64,000 bases of DNA from Dipteronia dyeriana (taxonomy: Eukaryota; Streptophyta; Magnoliopsida; Sapindales; Sapindaceae), in the NCBI GenBank assembly GCA_032871835.1, contig CM065300.1, positions 7,583,768 through 7,647,767 of the forward strand. Direction: 5' to 3'. Shown here piece after piece: positions 46,011 to 58,400 of the stretch. The notes under the pieces are model-generated. The model did not search any database. It was not told where the DNA came from and saw only the letters and a list, made by a program, of their open reading frames with translations. A program made the position numbers and the translations under genes. Every line of letters starts with the position of its first letter. Within the stretch, counting starts at the first letter, position 1.

Positions 46011-46283
46011 TCTGTAGTTCTGGATTTCATTTCTCGCATTTTATTTACTTTTACGCTATTTAATTTCCCGCAATTTATTTACTTTATGTCATTTTTATTT
46101 AAACAGTTTGGTCACTTATCCAAAAACCTAAAGTTTATGGATTTATTTATTATCACTGGAACATGAAACTTTTGGATTTATTTACTCATAAATATTCCTT
46201 TATATATATGAAAATTTAAATTCATCGGATTTTTATCAGACTAGAAGTTCTGACTCCGATTGTGATTTTCAGATAACCAGAAG

Positions 46284-47348
46284 ATGTCAAAACTTGCAAG
46301 CCTGAAGTTTGCTGCACTAGAAGTATCTGGGGACAACTACATGTCCTAGGTAATTGACGCCAAATTATTGTTAAAATCAGAAGGTTTGTATTATACCATT
46401 GAAGAAGGAGTTGAGGCAACGGAACAAGACAAGTCCACTGCTATGGTCATTATCCGACGCCATTTACATGAAGATCTAAAAGCCCAGTACCTTACTGTCA
46501 CGGAACCGAAAGTTCTGTGGCAAGAATTAAAAGACCGTTTTGATAACCAACCCGATGTTGCATTACCAAATGCCAAGTATCAGTGGCAACATTTACGTTT
46601 TCAAGACTTTAGGTCAGTCTCTGAATATAACTCTGCTCTATTCAAAATAGCTACACAGCTGAAATTGTGTGGTCAGGAGGTAACAGAAAATGAGATGTTG
46701 GAAAAAACATTTACAACATTTCATGCCTCAAATATGATATTACAGCAGCAGTATCGAGAACGTCGATTCTCAAAATATTCAGAGCTAATATCATGTTTTT
46801 TGGTTGCAGAGAAAAATAATGAGCTTTTAATAAAAAATCATAAATCACGCCCGACCGGCTCTGCATCATTCCCAAAAGTGAATGCTAATACTGTTGGGGG
46901 ACATAATCGCGGTCGTGGTCGTGGTCGTGGTCGTGGTCCTTACCGTGGTCGTAGTCGTGGTCTTTAACGTGGTCGGGGTCGCGGAAGAGCATATGATTGT
47001 TATAATCCGGGTGGTTATAATCAAAACATTCCCCAGAAGCAGAATGTTAACAAGGTCAGGCCAGATAAAGGAAATAATATCCAAAAGGGGCCTAAGAAAG
47101 ATGACAGTGTATGTTTCAGATGTGGCTGTCATAATCATTGGTCACGTACATGCCGCACACCCAAACATTTGGTTGAGCTACATCAAGCATCAATCAAAGG
47201 AAAAGAAAAGGGAAAGAATCCTGAAACCAACTTTATGGAGGATTCGGATTTTATGGATATTACTCAGTTTAATGTTTCTGATTTTCTAGTTGATTCAAAT
47301 GACAAAGTGACCACTTCAATTGGTGATGGAAATATCCATACCAATTAA
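46284..47348 (+). pseudogene. gag: Copia GAG with zinc knuckle, two in-frame stops
   Basis: The frame starts at ATG 46284. It is stopped by TAG at 46347-46349 (probably once TGG in a YMSW context) and TAA at 46965-46967, and ends with TAA at 47346-47348. Between the stops lies the capsid-like region (TEPKVLWQELKDRF, WQHLRFQDFRSVSEYNSALF, TFTTFHASNMILQQQYRERR), the retrotransposon gag (UBN2-type) fold of copia elements. A Gly/Arg tract (GRGRGRGRGP) follows. After the second stop comes one CCHC knuckle, CFRCGCHNHWSRTC (CX2CX4HX4C). No frameshift is needed to read it through. GAG would package the element RNA. The stops make it inactive. Confidence 0.9.
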
Positions 47349-47480
47349 GTACTATTTGTAATATTTTTGCTATCATGTGAAATGCTTCTATAAATATTCT
47401 TTATATAATATATACTTTTGATCACTCCATCTAATATACATTTTATTTTATTTTATTTTTCTTTGTGAAGCACAACAAAT

Positions 47481-50400
47481 ATGTCTTTAAACAATAAATT
47501 GAGTATTATTGAAAAGCAAGGTACATGAGATATATGTATAGCCGACAGTGCAACGACACATACGATTTTACGGAATCAGAAATACTTTCTGAATATGACT
47601 TTGCTTAAGGCAAATGTCAATACAATATCATGTCCAACAGATCTGATAGAAGGCTCCGGTAGAGCCATGATATTACTACCAAACAATACTAAAATATGTA
47701 TCAATGATGCTTTATATTCAAATAGATCCCGAAGAAATCTACTAAGTTTCAAGGATATACGGTGTAATGGATTTCACATAGAAACCATAAATGATGAGAA
47801 TATCGAATATCTGTGCATTACTTCCCATAATTTAGGCCAGAAACTCATTCTGGAAAAGCTACGTGCTTTATCATCTGGGTTTTATTACACCCTTATAAGA
47901 GGTGTAGAAGTTTATGCAGTTATGAACCAGAAGTTCTCAGACCCAAAAATATTTACGCTCTGGCATGACCGTCTTGGTCACCCAGGATCCACAATGATGC
48001 GAATAATCATTGAAAATTCTCATGGACATTCATTAAAGAACCAGAAAATTCTTTTATCTAATTAAAATTTATGTACTACATGTTCACAAAGGGAATTAGT
48101 AATAAAACCATCCCAATCTAAGGTTGGCTTTGAATCCCCGTCATTCCTACAAAGGATTCAAGGGGACATGTGTGGACCTATTCATCCACCAAGTGGACTG
48201 TTCCGATATTTTATGGTCCTAATTGATGCATCCGCTAGATGGTCACACGTTTGTTTATTATCAACACGTAATGTTGCTTTTGCAAGATTACTTGCACAAA
48301 TTATCAGGCTTCGGGCACATTTTCCCGATCATCCGATTAAGTCAATACGCCTTGATAATGCTGGTGAGTTTACTTCTAAGACTTTTGATGAATATTGCAG
48401 ATCAATTGGGATTGATGTTGAACATCCAGTTCCACATGTTCATACTCATAATGGATTAGCAGAGTCACTTATCACGCACCTCCAGGTAATTGCAAGAACT
48501 TTATTATTGCGAACACAATTACCAATTTCTGTTTGGGGACATGCTATTTTACATGCTGCTACATTAATTCGTCTTCGTCCCACTGTTTATCATCAATATT
48601 CACCAGTACAACTTGTATTTGGCCATCAACCAGATATTTCCCATCTACGTACATTTGGTTGTGCAGTATATGTTCCAATTGCACCTACACATAGAACTAA
48701 AATGGGACCCCAACGGCGTTTGGGAATATATGTGGGTTTAGATTCACCATCAATTATTAGATATCTGGAACCTTTAACTGGTGATCTTTTTACTGCACGA
48801 TTTGCTGATTGTCATTTTGATGAGGGAAATTTCCCATCACTAGGAAAAACTTCTCCTGAAGGGAAGCGTGAACTTTCTTGGAAAGTCCCTAGTCTAATTC
48901 ATTTTGACCCATACACATCTCAATGTGAGAATGAAGTCCGTAAAATAGTCCATCTTCAAACAATAGCAAATCAGTTACCAGATGCATTTACCGATGCTAT
49001 TAGGGTAACAAAATCATACATCCCAGCTGTTAATGTACCAGCACGGGTGATTGTTCCAGAAGAACGATCTAAACAAATGATAGCAAAAGAATCATCTACT
49101 GTACGCCATAAGCGTGGTAGGCCACTCGGTTTGAAAGATATTGTTCCTCGGAAAAGGAAAATAAATTACCAGGATCATGTTCCTGAGATTATAAATAAAT
49201 CCACCTTTTCAAAATCGACTCCACAAGAGTTAGATGTCTCTAAAAGAACACAAGTCACTAAAGTGACAGAAACCCCTGCAGGGGAAGGAATCCCTGAAGA
49301 GATTCAAGAATATAGAAATGAAGAAATTTCTATAAATTATACAAGAAAAATGTGGAATTGTGAGGAAACAATCACCGATGATATATTTTTATATACAGTG
49401 GCCACTGAAATTATAAATGATGATTATGAGCCTCATAGTGTTGATGATTGTAGGCAAATGTCTGATTGGCCTAAATGGAAAGAAGTTATTCAGACTGAAT
49501 TGAATTCATTAGCCAACCGTAAAGTATTTGAATCAACAATCCAGACGCCTGGAGACATCAAACCTGTTGGATACAAATGGATTTTTGTACGGAAACGTAA
49601 TGATAAAAACGAGGTTGTGCGATATAAGGCACGACTCGTAGCACAAGGTTTCTCACAGAGATCGAGTATTGATTTTGATGAGACATACTCACCAGTAATG
49701 GATACAATTACGTCTCGTTTTCTGATAAGTTTGGCTGTCTTGGAAAGACTTGAAACGCTCCTAATGGACGTAGTAACTGCCTATCTATATGGCTCACTCG
49801 ATTCAGATATTTATATGAGAATCCCTGAAGGATTTAGAATGTCGGAAGCATTCAACTCGAGACCTCGCAATTTATACTCAATTAAATTACAAAGGTCCTG
49901 GTATGGATTAAAGCAATCTGGACGCATGTGGTATAACCGTCTCAGTAAATATCTGATTAAAGAATAATATATTAATAATCATGTATGCCCATGTGTCTTC
50001 ATAAAGAAATCAGAATCTGGATTTGCTATCATAGCAAAATATGTTGATGATATGAATTTGATCGGAACTCCTGGAGAGCTCCTAAAAACTGCTGAATATT
50101 TGAAAAAAGAATTTGAAATGAAAGACCTACGAAAGACAAAGTATTGTCTCGGTCTAGAGATTGAACATAAATCAAATGGAATTCTTATTCATCAATCAAC
50201 ATATGTTGAAAAGATCCTGAAAAGATTCCATATGGATAATGCTCACCAATTGAGTACTCCTATGGTTGTTAGAACTCTTGATCCTAAGAAAGATCCATTC
50301 CGACCACTTGAAGATGATGAAAAGATACTTGGTCCTGAAGTACCATATCTCAATGCAATTGGTATTTTGTTGTATCTGGCTCAATGTATAAGACCAGACA

Positions 50401-51047
50401 TTGCATTTTCAGTAAATTTGCTTGTTAGATTTAGTTCAGCACCAACTCGAAGGCATTGGAATGGGATTAAACATCTTTTTCGTTACCTTCGTGGCACGAA
50501 AGATTTAGGATTATTTTATTCGAAATCTAACAATTTTTCAGGTTTAATTGGTTATGCTGATGCCGGATATATGTCTGATCCCCATAAATCTCGTTCACAA
50601 ACGGGATACGTTTTTACTTATAATGGCACAGCAATCTCCTGGCGTTCCACAAAGCAAACTATTGTTGCTACATCCTCTAATCATTCAGAGATCCTTACAC
50701 TTCATGAAACAAGTCGAGAATGTGTTTGGCTAAGGTCAGTTATTCATCATATTCAAAAGACATGTGGATTCTCATTATCTACAGAAATACCAACACCGAT
50801 ATCTGAAGATAATGCGGCTTGTATTGCTTAAGTTAGAGGAGAATATATCAAAGGAGATAGAACCAAACATATTTCTCCCAAATTTTTCTATACTCATGAA
50901 CTTCAACAGAACCGACAGATCGATGTTAAGCAAATTCGGTCTACAGATAATCTTGCAGATTTGTTTACCAAGACATTACCTACATCAACTTTAAAGAAAC
51001 TGGTATATAAAATTGGCATGCGTTGGCTCTGTAAATTACAAGATTAA
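47481..51047 (+). pseudogene. pol: Copia POL: protease, integrase, RT, RNase H; four in-frame stops
   Basis: One continuous frame from ATG 47481 to TAA 51047 is broken by stops at 47526-47528, 48063-48065, 49965-49967 and 50829-50831. The protease motif ADSATTHT follows the first stop. Integrase: the zinc domain LWHDRLGHPG...CTTC, then catalytic D (QGDMCGPI), D (LDNAGEF) and E (HTHNGLAE). Reverse transcriptase: GYKWIFVRKRN, RLVAQGFSQ, AYLYGSLDSDIYM and the active-site YVDD (before MNLIG). RNase H: GYADAGYMSDPHKSRSQTGY, then EDNAACIA before the last stop and IKGDRTKHISPKFF after it. GAG and POL lie in separate frames, with a ~130-base gap and their own stops. The enzyme would copy and integrate the element but cannot be made in full here. 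Confidence 0.92.
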
Positions 51048-51270
51048 TATTGAAGTTTTGTTCAGGGGGAGCAAAATTTGAATGGACATACTGTACTCTT
51101 TTTCCTTTACCGGATTTTGTCCCACTGGATTTTACCGGAAAGGTTTTAATGAGTCAGTTCTGAACATGTCCAATATAACTTAATCCAGAAGATCATTGTA
51201 TATATTTTGCTAATGTTTTTATCCCACTGGATTTTTCCTAACAAATTAAAAATACAAATTGTGGAATCCA

Positions 51271-51279
51271 AAGGGGGAG
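51271..51279 (+). promoter_or_regulatory. Polypurine tract
   Basis: AAGGGGGAG immediately before the right LTR is the expected plus-strand priming site of the copia element. Confidence 0.8.
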
Positions 51280-51574
51280 TATTATAATAAGCCTACACGT
51301 GGTTGGCTTCCACAATAAATTTACATGTGGATTTCCACATGTCAAGCATGCAAAAACATAAGGTGATGACTCAGGCAAATTAATATGCCTATATATATAT
51401 ATATGTTTTTCATTTCTTTTGTAAAGAAGGTGTAGAGATCAGCTGAAACATAACAAAATGTATTCTCTCATATCTCTCGCCTCTCGCCTCTCGCCTCATC
51501 TTCTTTTATTTCTAATATTCTATATTATTATTAAGATTTATTACTTCATCTATATTTTTTTTTAATTTATAACA
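51280..51574 (+). repeat. Right LTR (295 bp)
   Basis: Starts directly after AAAGGGGGAG and ends TTTATAACA before AAATG. Nearly identical to the left LTR apart from scattered substitutions, a longer TA stretch near 51391-51404 and one fewer CGCCTCT unit. Confidence 0.9.
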
Positions 51575-52294
51575 AAATGTGTATTATTAGTTCAGTCGTA
51601 TACTTAATTGAAAGGTGGATGGGTTAAAACTTTAAAGTGATGATAAATTATAAAATTTTGTTTCTTTAATGTTCTCTTATTAGTGGATGATATTCTACGT
51701 AGATGGTCGACCTACAATTGATGTGGATCGGGTCAGATTCGAGTTAGATCCAAATAACTTTGTCTAATTTGTCGAATCAAATGTGTCAACTGCTCTTAAA
51801 ACCTGTAAAAAAATATGGGAACTAACCAAAAACAAGGAAAGAAATAAAAAGAAAATGAGATGGTGGTGATCTTTTTGAGCCTTAGATGTGTTTGCACAGA
51901 GCATGAATGTTGAGAGTGACTGTAGTTTGAGGGTGAAAGAATTCCGATGATCGGAGTTTACATTTTGAGAGAGTTTTGGCAAACGAGAGCTTTTCTAGAG
52001 TCTAGAGAGGTTGGAATCCTTTCTTCGCGAAGGAATGATTATATTTATAGGTGCTTGAGAGCAACTAAGCTTTGATTTCGTGGAGTATCTGATCCCTGAA
52101 ATCTTTGCATGGGATACCACATCCAATTTAAGACTCGTTCAAACTCTATTTCTATTATCAGAGCAGTTTGAATAACCGAGTCAAACCAGGACTCGGCCAA
52201 GGCCTTTCGGGTCAACCTGAATTAATTGGGCTTAGATTGGGTCCAACACGAAATTGGACATTAGCTTAGGTGTTGCCCAAAGATCGTTTTTGAC
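51575..52294. other. Intergenic with a possible solo LTR (minus strand)
   Basis: On the minus strand from about 52251 the sequence starts TGTTGGACCCAATC. It continues with GC-richer, non-coding DNA, a TATA box (CTATAAATATAATC near 52041-52054) and a leader-like segment. This is the look of a long terminal repeat. I found no target duplication and no internal domain, so it stays a candidate. Otherwise no gene. Confidence 0.35.
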
Positions 52295-52888
52295 TAGAGA
52301 TGTACGTTTGGGAAATGAGGATGTATATAGGCCCCTCCATCCTTATCCCCCATTCCCAGACCCTTCCCCATCCCACCCCTCATTTTCCCATTTGGAGAAA
52401 ATGAGAATGAGAATTTTTTGGGGAAGGTATATTTATCATCATCCCTAGTTCCCCATTTTCCCTATCACACTCGGTCCTCCATTTTCCCGTTTCTCCATTT
52501 AACTAAAAATTATAAATTAAACTAAAACAACAAATATTTCATTATAAATACAAAATAAAATCCATTAATGTATTACATATACAAAATAAAGTGTTTCAAA
52601 TAATTCAAAGTTTAAACTTTAAAACTAAACCAACTTCATATTTAAAGTAATTACATACTGTTTTTTAACAAAAAAAAACTTCACACAATAGATAATCTAA
52701 AGAGATTAACAACTAATTCATTGACAAGTACTTTGAAAAATCTTTAGGGATATATTTTGAAGGTAAAAATAGTAAATGTGTTTATATACCTAGAGTTTTA
52801 AAGAATAAAAAATAAAAATAAAATATATATTATAATTATAAAACCTAAATGGGGATGAGGGTGGGCCGGGGAAAAGTGCATATCCCTA
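52295..52888. mobile_element. hAT-like non-autonomous element, 8-bp TSD TTTTTGAC
   Basis: The ends are TAGAGATGTACGTTTGGG and (reverse complement of the right end) TAGGGATATGCACTTTTCCC. Exact 8-bp flanks TTTTTGAC lie at 52287-52294 and 52889-52896. C-rich CCCATTTTCCC motifs crowd the left end and GGGGATGAGG motifs the right. The interior is AT-rich. It is related to the copy near 27990-28553. No protein. Confidence 0.8.
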
Positions 52889-52896
52889 TTTTTGAC

Positions 52897-53869
52897 TACC
52901 ACATTGTGCATAGCAGTAATTTACATTTGTAATTGTTTTGCATGGTCTGATACTAATTAATGGGCCGCACTTGTAGCCCAACGAGGGAAATTAGTTTTCA
53001 AGACGGCCCACGTTCTTGCAATTGTATTATACATGCAGATCTGTTGATTAATTGTGCTTCAAACATTTTTTCTTTTTATTATTATTAAATATTTATTGAA
53101 AAGCTACTAAAGACATTCACACCACCACCGCCCAACGTAATCACCGATCATTGACCTTGTCAATGTCTACTGCAGTCTGCAGGTAATATATATATAGTGA
53201 AAATTATCGATCGCTATCACTTTTATTCGCAAGCACTGCACCCACTGCAAATTTGAATGATGTTCTTCATCGTGTGTTCAATTTAAAGAATGAATAAAAT
53301 GGTTTCATTAATTCATTAATTGTTTTAAAAAAGAATATATTGTTGGTTTTTCTTTTAAACCAAAAACAGATTTTTCATCAATCAATTCAATTCATGCGTG
53401 ACCAAAGCGCAAGAAGCATGCAGAACATATATAATAAGCAGGATACTGGCATGGAAGTATATATAGAACACGCTTGACTGGATCACAGTCAATGACATAT
53501 ATATGACTGGATCACAGTCAATGACATATATATTACGCTGATGGGTTGATGTTTGCTGTTGTCTCATTATCTTGGTTAGGTCACCGTTGATTTTTCAACC
53601 CAGTTTGTCGGTCTGTTCCTGTTGAGTTTTCCTAGGTTCATGTTTTGTAATAGGTTGCTTTGAAATCTGTAATCAACTCTGCTAACAAGACATTTTCTTT
53701 TTTGAAATATCAGGTCGATCCTAGTTCATGTTTAAGACTACACAATTTGTTTGTACGTAATTTAACATGACATTTTATTTAATGCTTTTGAGCTCTAAAC
53801 AACGGTAAGGAATTCTAACTTGTTCGAGGTGCCGAGTAGAGTATATATATATATATTAATTCTCTTACC
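52897..53869. other. Intergenic, with a 29-base tandem duplication
   Basis: No gene. GACTGGATCACAGTCAATGA followed by CATATATAT occurs twice in tandem near 53475-53532; the core GACTGGATCACAGTC is itself partly palindromic (GACTG...CAGTC). Otherwise unremarkable AT-rich DNA. Confidence 0.5.
53475..53532. repeat. 29-base tandem duplication, two copies
   Basis: Two near-identical units, each with the inverted pair GACTG/CAGTC and a short TA stretch. Confidence 0.75.
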
Positions 53870-54197
53870 ATAAATTTTTTCTTTTAATTTTGGTAAGGAT
53901 CATAATAAAACTATATTCATTTGATTTTTTATTTTTGAATGATAAGTTTATTGAAATATATATATAAATAAAATTTTATAACTTTTTAATTATTAAAACT
54001 ATTTATTCCAACTTTTTAAATATTAATACATTAGAAAATGGATGAAATATAGGAATATTTTTAAAAAATAGTTACGGTGTTTATAAAATGTTCAAATTTT
54101 ATTCGTAGTTAGATTTCAATGCACTTATCATTTATAAAAAAAATCAAATCAATATGATTTTATGGTAATCCTTACCAAAATTAAAATAAAAAATCAT
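53870..54197. mobile_element. TIR MITE, copy 1 of a pair
   Basis: The left end TTTTAATTTTGGTAAGGATC and the right end (reverse complement of GGTAATCCTTACCAAAATTA) are inverted over about 75 bases, including ATGATAAGTTTATTGAAAT-like sequence. The AT-rich centre contains ATAGTTACGGTGTTTATAA. A diverged relative lies at 55083-55438. No coding sequence. Confidence 0.6.
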
Positions 54198-54222
54198 TTA
54201 ATAGAGATTATATATATACCGA

Positions 54223-55046
54223 AGGGAACGATTGATACAATTTTTGATACAATTTTTGATACAAAACTTGACACGATTTTTCAACCACCGGATATATGAG
54301 ATTTGGATGGTTTAGATTTAATAAATTTATTTATTTTACTTATTTCTCCATTTTTTATCTTTAATTTATTTTATTCTCTCTCATCTCTCATAAATTAACT
54401 TTCCTAATTAAATCTAATTAATATCTCTTCTTCCTCCCCTTACCTATATATATTTTTTTCCTTCTTCATTGTTAATTTTCTTTTCTTTTGCCTCTCACGT
54501 TTTTCTTTCTCTTTAAATACACACATAATAAATCTTTCTATATAGTGACAATTTCACATGGATTAAGAGAGAGATTAATTGAAACTGTTTGAGTTTGATA
54601 TGAGTAAACTATGACTCAAGACATGGAGTAAAATATATATGAATCCTCCAGCTGTTTATGCTATTTTTTTTTTCCAGTTATTATGCTATCAGGATGAGTT
54701 GTATATTTGTATATATTTATTTCTCTATTTTTTTTTTGAAACCGTCTTCATTTTATTCAATAATATCTTGAAACAAAGCATGAGATTTTTTGTTGAGTTG
54801 CTGTAGCAATGGTTGAAAACAAGGTTATATATGACTAGAGAGAAGAGAAAATATTAATTATATTTGTAGTTAGGGAAGTGAATTTATGAGAGATGAGAGA
54901 GATAAAAACGGAAATTAATGAAATTTAAAGGAGAAGAAAATATTATATAAATAAATTTACTAAATCTAAATTATTCAAATCTCATAGATCAAATGGTTGT
55001 AAAATCGTATCAAATATTGAGTAAAAAATTGTGTCCCCTGATCCCT
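54223..55046. mobile_element. Large foldback element with ~200-bp arms
   Basis: The left arm (AAGGGAACGATTGATACAAT ... ACCGGATATATGAGATTTGG ... TCTCTCTCATCTCTCATAAA, to about 54435) is the imperfect reverse complement of the right arm (about 54837-55046: TTTATGAGAGATGAGAGAGA ... CAAATCTCATAGATCAAATGG ... GTGTCCCCTGATCCCT). The loop of about 400 bases is AT-rich. No coding capacity. The target duplication is unclear. Confidence 0.65.
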
Positions 55047-55082
55047 CCATATATATATATATATATATTGAGTTTTTCATAA

Positions 55083-55438
55083 GGATCCCTTATTTTAATT
55101 TTGGTCAGGTCTACCATAAAATCATATTAATTTGAATGAATTTTGATTTGAATTTTTTTATGCATGATAAATTCATTTAAATATACCTTTGAATAAAATT
55201 TGATTTTTTTTTTCACGTACTATAACTATTTATCCAAAAAATTAAAAAAATATAAATGTATCGAAAAAATGGGTAAAGTATAGAAAAATTTAAGAAAAAT
55301 AGTTATAGTGTTTGAATTTTTTTCAAATTTTTTTCATAAGTAGATTTCAATGAACTTATCATTAAAAAAAACAAATTAAAATTCATTCAAATCAACGTGA
55401 TTTCATTGTGATCATTACCGAAATTAAAAATATATAAA
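55083..55438. mobile_element. TIR MITE, copy 2 of a pair
   Basis: A diverged copy of 53870-54197: TTTTAATTTTGGTCAGGTCT at the left, CATTACCGAAATTAAAAATA at the right, with the shared internal GTAGATTTCAATGxACTTATCATT. Together with copy 1 it brackets the large foldback at 54223-55046. Confidence 0.55.
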
Positions 55439-58400
55439 TCTAATGATCCACATCAAACATACTGATAAATTTATATCAGTGTACACTATATTTTTGTATA
55501 TATAAACTAATATAAAGATAAATCTTGCTACTTTCAACATTTGACAATTCAATAACCTTTTTCTAAGAAGAAAAGTAGAAATTAATTGACGTGCACAAAC
55601 TTTAGTTTCATATAATTTATAGGAAATTATACAGCAAAAAGGTTTATTTCCCAAACCAAACCAAATCAAATCAAATCAAATATTTTATTCCTTAAAAAAA
55701 TAAATTAAATATTATAGAAAGGCTGAAGAGGACAATTTTTTTTTATATATGTTTTATGAGAAAGGCATGGAGGAGACAGAATCACTTGTTAACAGTCAAA
55801 ACAAGAAGTCTTCGATGGAGACTATTATATATATAATTTGGAAAGACACAAGCGGACACAACTCTAACTAAAAGAGTGTTAATCTAGATAGAACATAAAA
55901 TTGTGTGATGTTGGATCAATACGCATGTATGTTTGAGATCAATTAATGTTGATGCCAAATTAAACCTAAATTTATGAACCCCTCTAAACTAAAATTTTTG
56001 GACTCATTGTTGAGTATTAATTTATAAGTCCTATTAATTTAAAGGGTTTTATATTGTAAAGTGTTATTTTATCTTAGAAAATACGTGTGTAAATTGGTTT
56101 TCTTGTTTCGAACATATTCATTTTCGGAATTCCTTGTTTAATCATTTGTTTTCTTTACAGAAAGTCCTTTTTTTTAAGAAAACAAGATTTCTGTTTAGAA
56201 AAGATTTATTAAGAAAATTTCCAATTTTTTTTAAGAATGTGATTACTGATTACTTAGTGATCAAGGATACTCACCCTATATATATAGTGAGGTATATTTT
56301 GTTGGTTGTATATAACAAGAGATCTCATGATATATATAAAAATTATATTCCTAATGACCCTTAACAATTCTCTATTTTCTATCTTCTCTATTGTAACAAG
56401 AGGATAATATTAAAAAATATGAAGCATGGTGGTCATGTGTACAGTGACGGATCCTAAAATTTTAATCAGGTAGACACTTAAATAAAGTAATTTTTTTATA
56501 CAAAAATATACTAAAAAAATTAAGATCAAAATAAAGTGAGTTTAAAAAAAAACAAAAAACAAAAATAAGTTTTGTATATAATGAAAAATTGACGGTATAA
56601 TGAAGTTTAGATAAAATAAAACAAATAAAGTACTTATTCGAGAATCGAGATAAACTAAATAATCTTACATTCAAAAAGAAATAAAATCAAGAACACTATA
56701 TTATAAATAAATAATAACAAGACAACGACATAAACTATGAAAAACTATAATATTTATTTTTAAAATAATAAATTACAATCTAATTTTATAATAAGAAATT
56801 ATATTTATATTTATAATGAATTCAATTTAAATTTATACAAAGATAATTGATTAATAAATGTTACAAGACATGTTTTTTTTTATTCTAATTATCGGTAAAT
56901 TATTAATTATAAATAAATTAAAACTATAAAATAAAGAAAATAACAAGGATAAAATAAAATGAATCATAATAATATATGAACTATTTTAATGAAATAAATT
57001 AAAATTTTGAGATTCTAAGGTTTATTGATTTAATGTGTTAGATATGTTTGACTAAAACTATTGAAAAAAAAAATAGATAATTAAATATAAACTAAAACTA
57101 TTTGAAATAAAAATAGATAATTTAATATAAACTAAAATTGAATTAAATAAAACGATATTTAATTTGCTTGAAAAATAGAATCGGTAGGAATTGAACTCAA
57201 CATAACAAACTATTATGGAATGAAGGTGACCAATTATGCTGAAAGATGAATTATAAAATAATTGGTAATTAATGTATTTATAAATAAATATAAAATCATT
57301 TAAAAAAAAATTAAGATAGCACATGATCCATGTGATCTTAAGGTGGATCCAACTCTATTTGTATAAACAAATATCTTAAAGTATTTTTCTAGATCTTAAT
57401 TATTATGTAATATTAAGATAGTCAGGATCTAAATTTTGTATTAAAATTAAAAATTTTATACTAACCCTCTTTGGGACTGAATTTTTTTATTAATTTAGAG
57501 AATATATTAATTTATGATAAACTAATTCGTGAGGTTCTACTGTAGAAGTTTTTTATAATTAATTAATGCGAGAAACATCAAGTCAAGTACAAAACTGTTT
57601 ATGGATAAGGATTAAGGAAGTAGGAAACATGAGCAGATAATGTCATGTTTGCTGTATCCACGTGAATATATGTTTGTTTGGACTTAAGAGTGATCGTGAG
57701 TAAACAGTAACTTGTTGAATATTATTTAAAAAATTTACTTATAAAAGTCCCTTGAATTATCAAATTTACAATGCAATATTATTAAACTTACTGTTTAAAT
57801 CTCCCAATATAAATATATAATTGTTTGTTTGATGCAGATAATGCAAGTAGTTTAACCGGATTTGATATGATATATATGGTTATAAATATTATGAGAAAGT
57901 GTATATATTATAATTATTCAAGTCACGAGTTGAAGTATTTTATTTTTGCTTATTAATGAGTGTTTATTATAAAAGAATTAAACATACTATAACATTGTTC
58001 TTTTATTAAAGATTTAAATACATAATTTTTTTATTTTATCTTACCCTGTGATTGAAATCAAGATGAATATACCTTGATAAGCTTTTTTTTTTTTATATCT
58101 GAGAATTTGTTTGGATTTATAAATCAATTTTTGAAGTACATATGATTGATTGCTTTTGATAAAGAGATGATAAAAAGCAAATCGTATTTTAATTATTCAT
58201 CTTAATCTCTTTGTAATGTTTACATATCCGATCAATAGAGGTTAGAATCATTTAAATAATATATAATTTTGGAAAGTTGGGGTCCCGGAAGACAAATAAA
58301 ATCTAAAAAAGAGATTTGAAAAAGTAACAAATATTCTCCGTACAAGAGTTATGATTGTTGACTCAAAAGGAGAAAATGTGCAGCCATAATTGTTGACTCT

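Larger units (their letters stand above)
45444..51574 (+). mobile_element. Ty1/copia LTR retrotransposon, complete but defective, TSD AAATG
   Basis: The 6131-bp element is bounded by LTRs (45444-45741 and 51280-51574) and by AAATG on both sides (45439-45443, 51575-51579). The order is leader, GAG with zinc knuckle, protease, integrase, reverse transcriptase, RNase H; integrase before RT defines copia. A primer-binding-like segment CGTTATCAGTACGA follows the left LTR, and the polypurine tract AAAGGGGGAG precedes the right LTR. The LTRs differ at roughly eight to ten bases plus two or three short indels by eye. The insertion is therefore not very recent, though not ancient. Six in-frame stops disable it, but the frame is otherwise continuous. 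Confidence 0.95.

Noticed and set aside
46882..47289. 135-codon ORF overlapping GAG in another frame
   Set aside because: It is the shadow of the Gly/Arg-rich GAG tail (poly-Val from GTC/GTG repeats). The zinc knuckle lies in the GAG frame.
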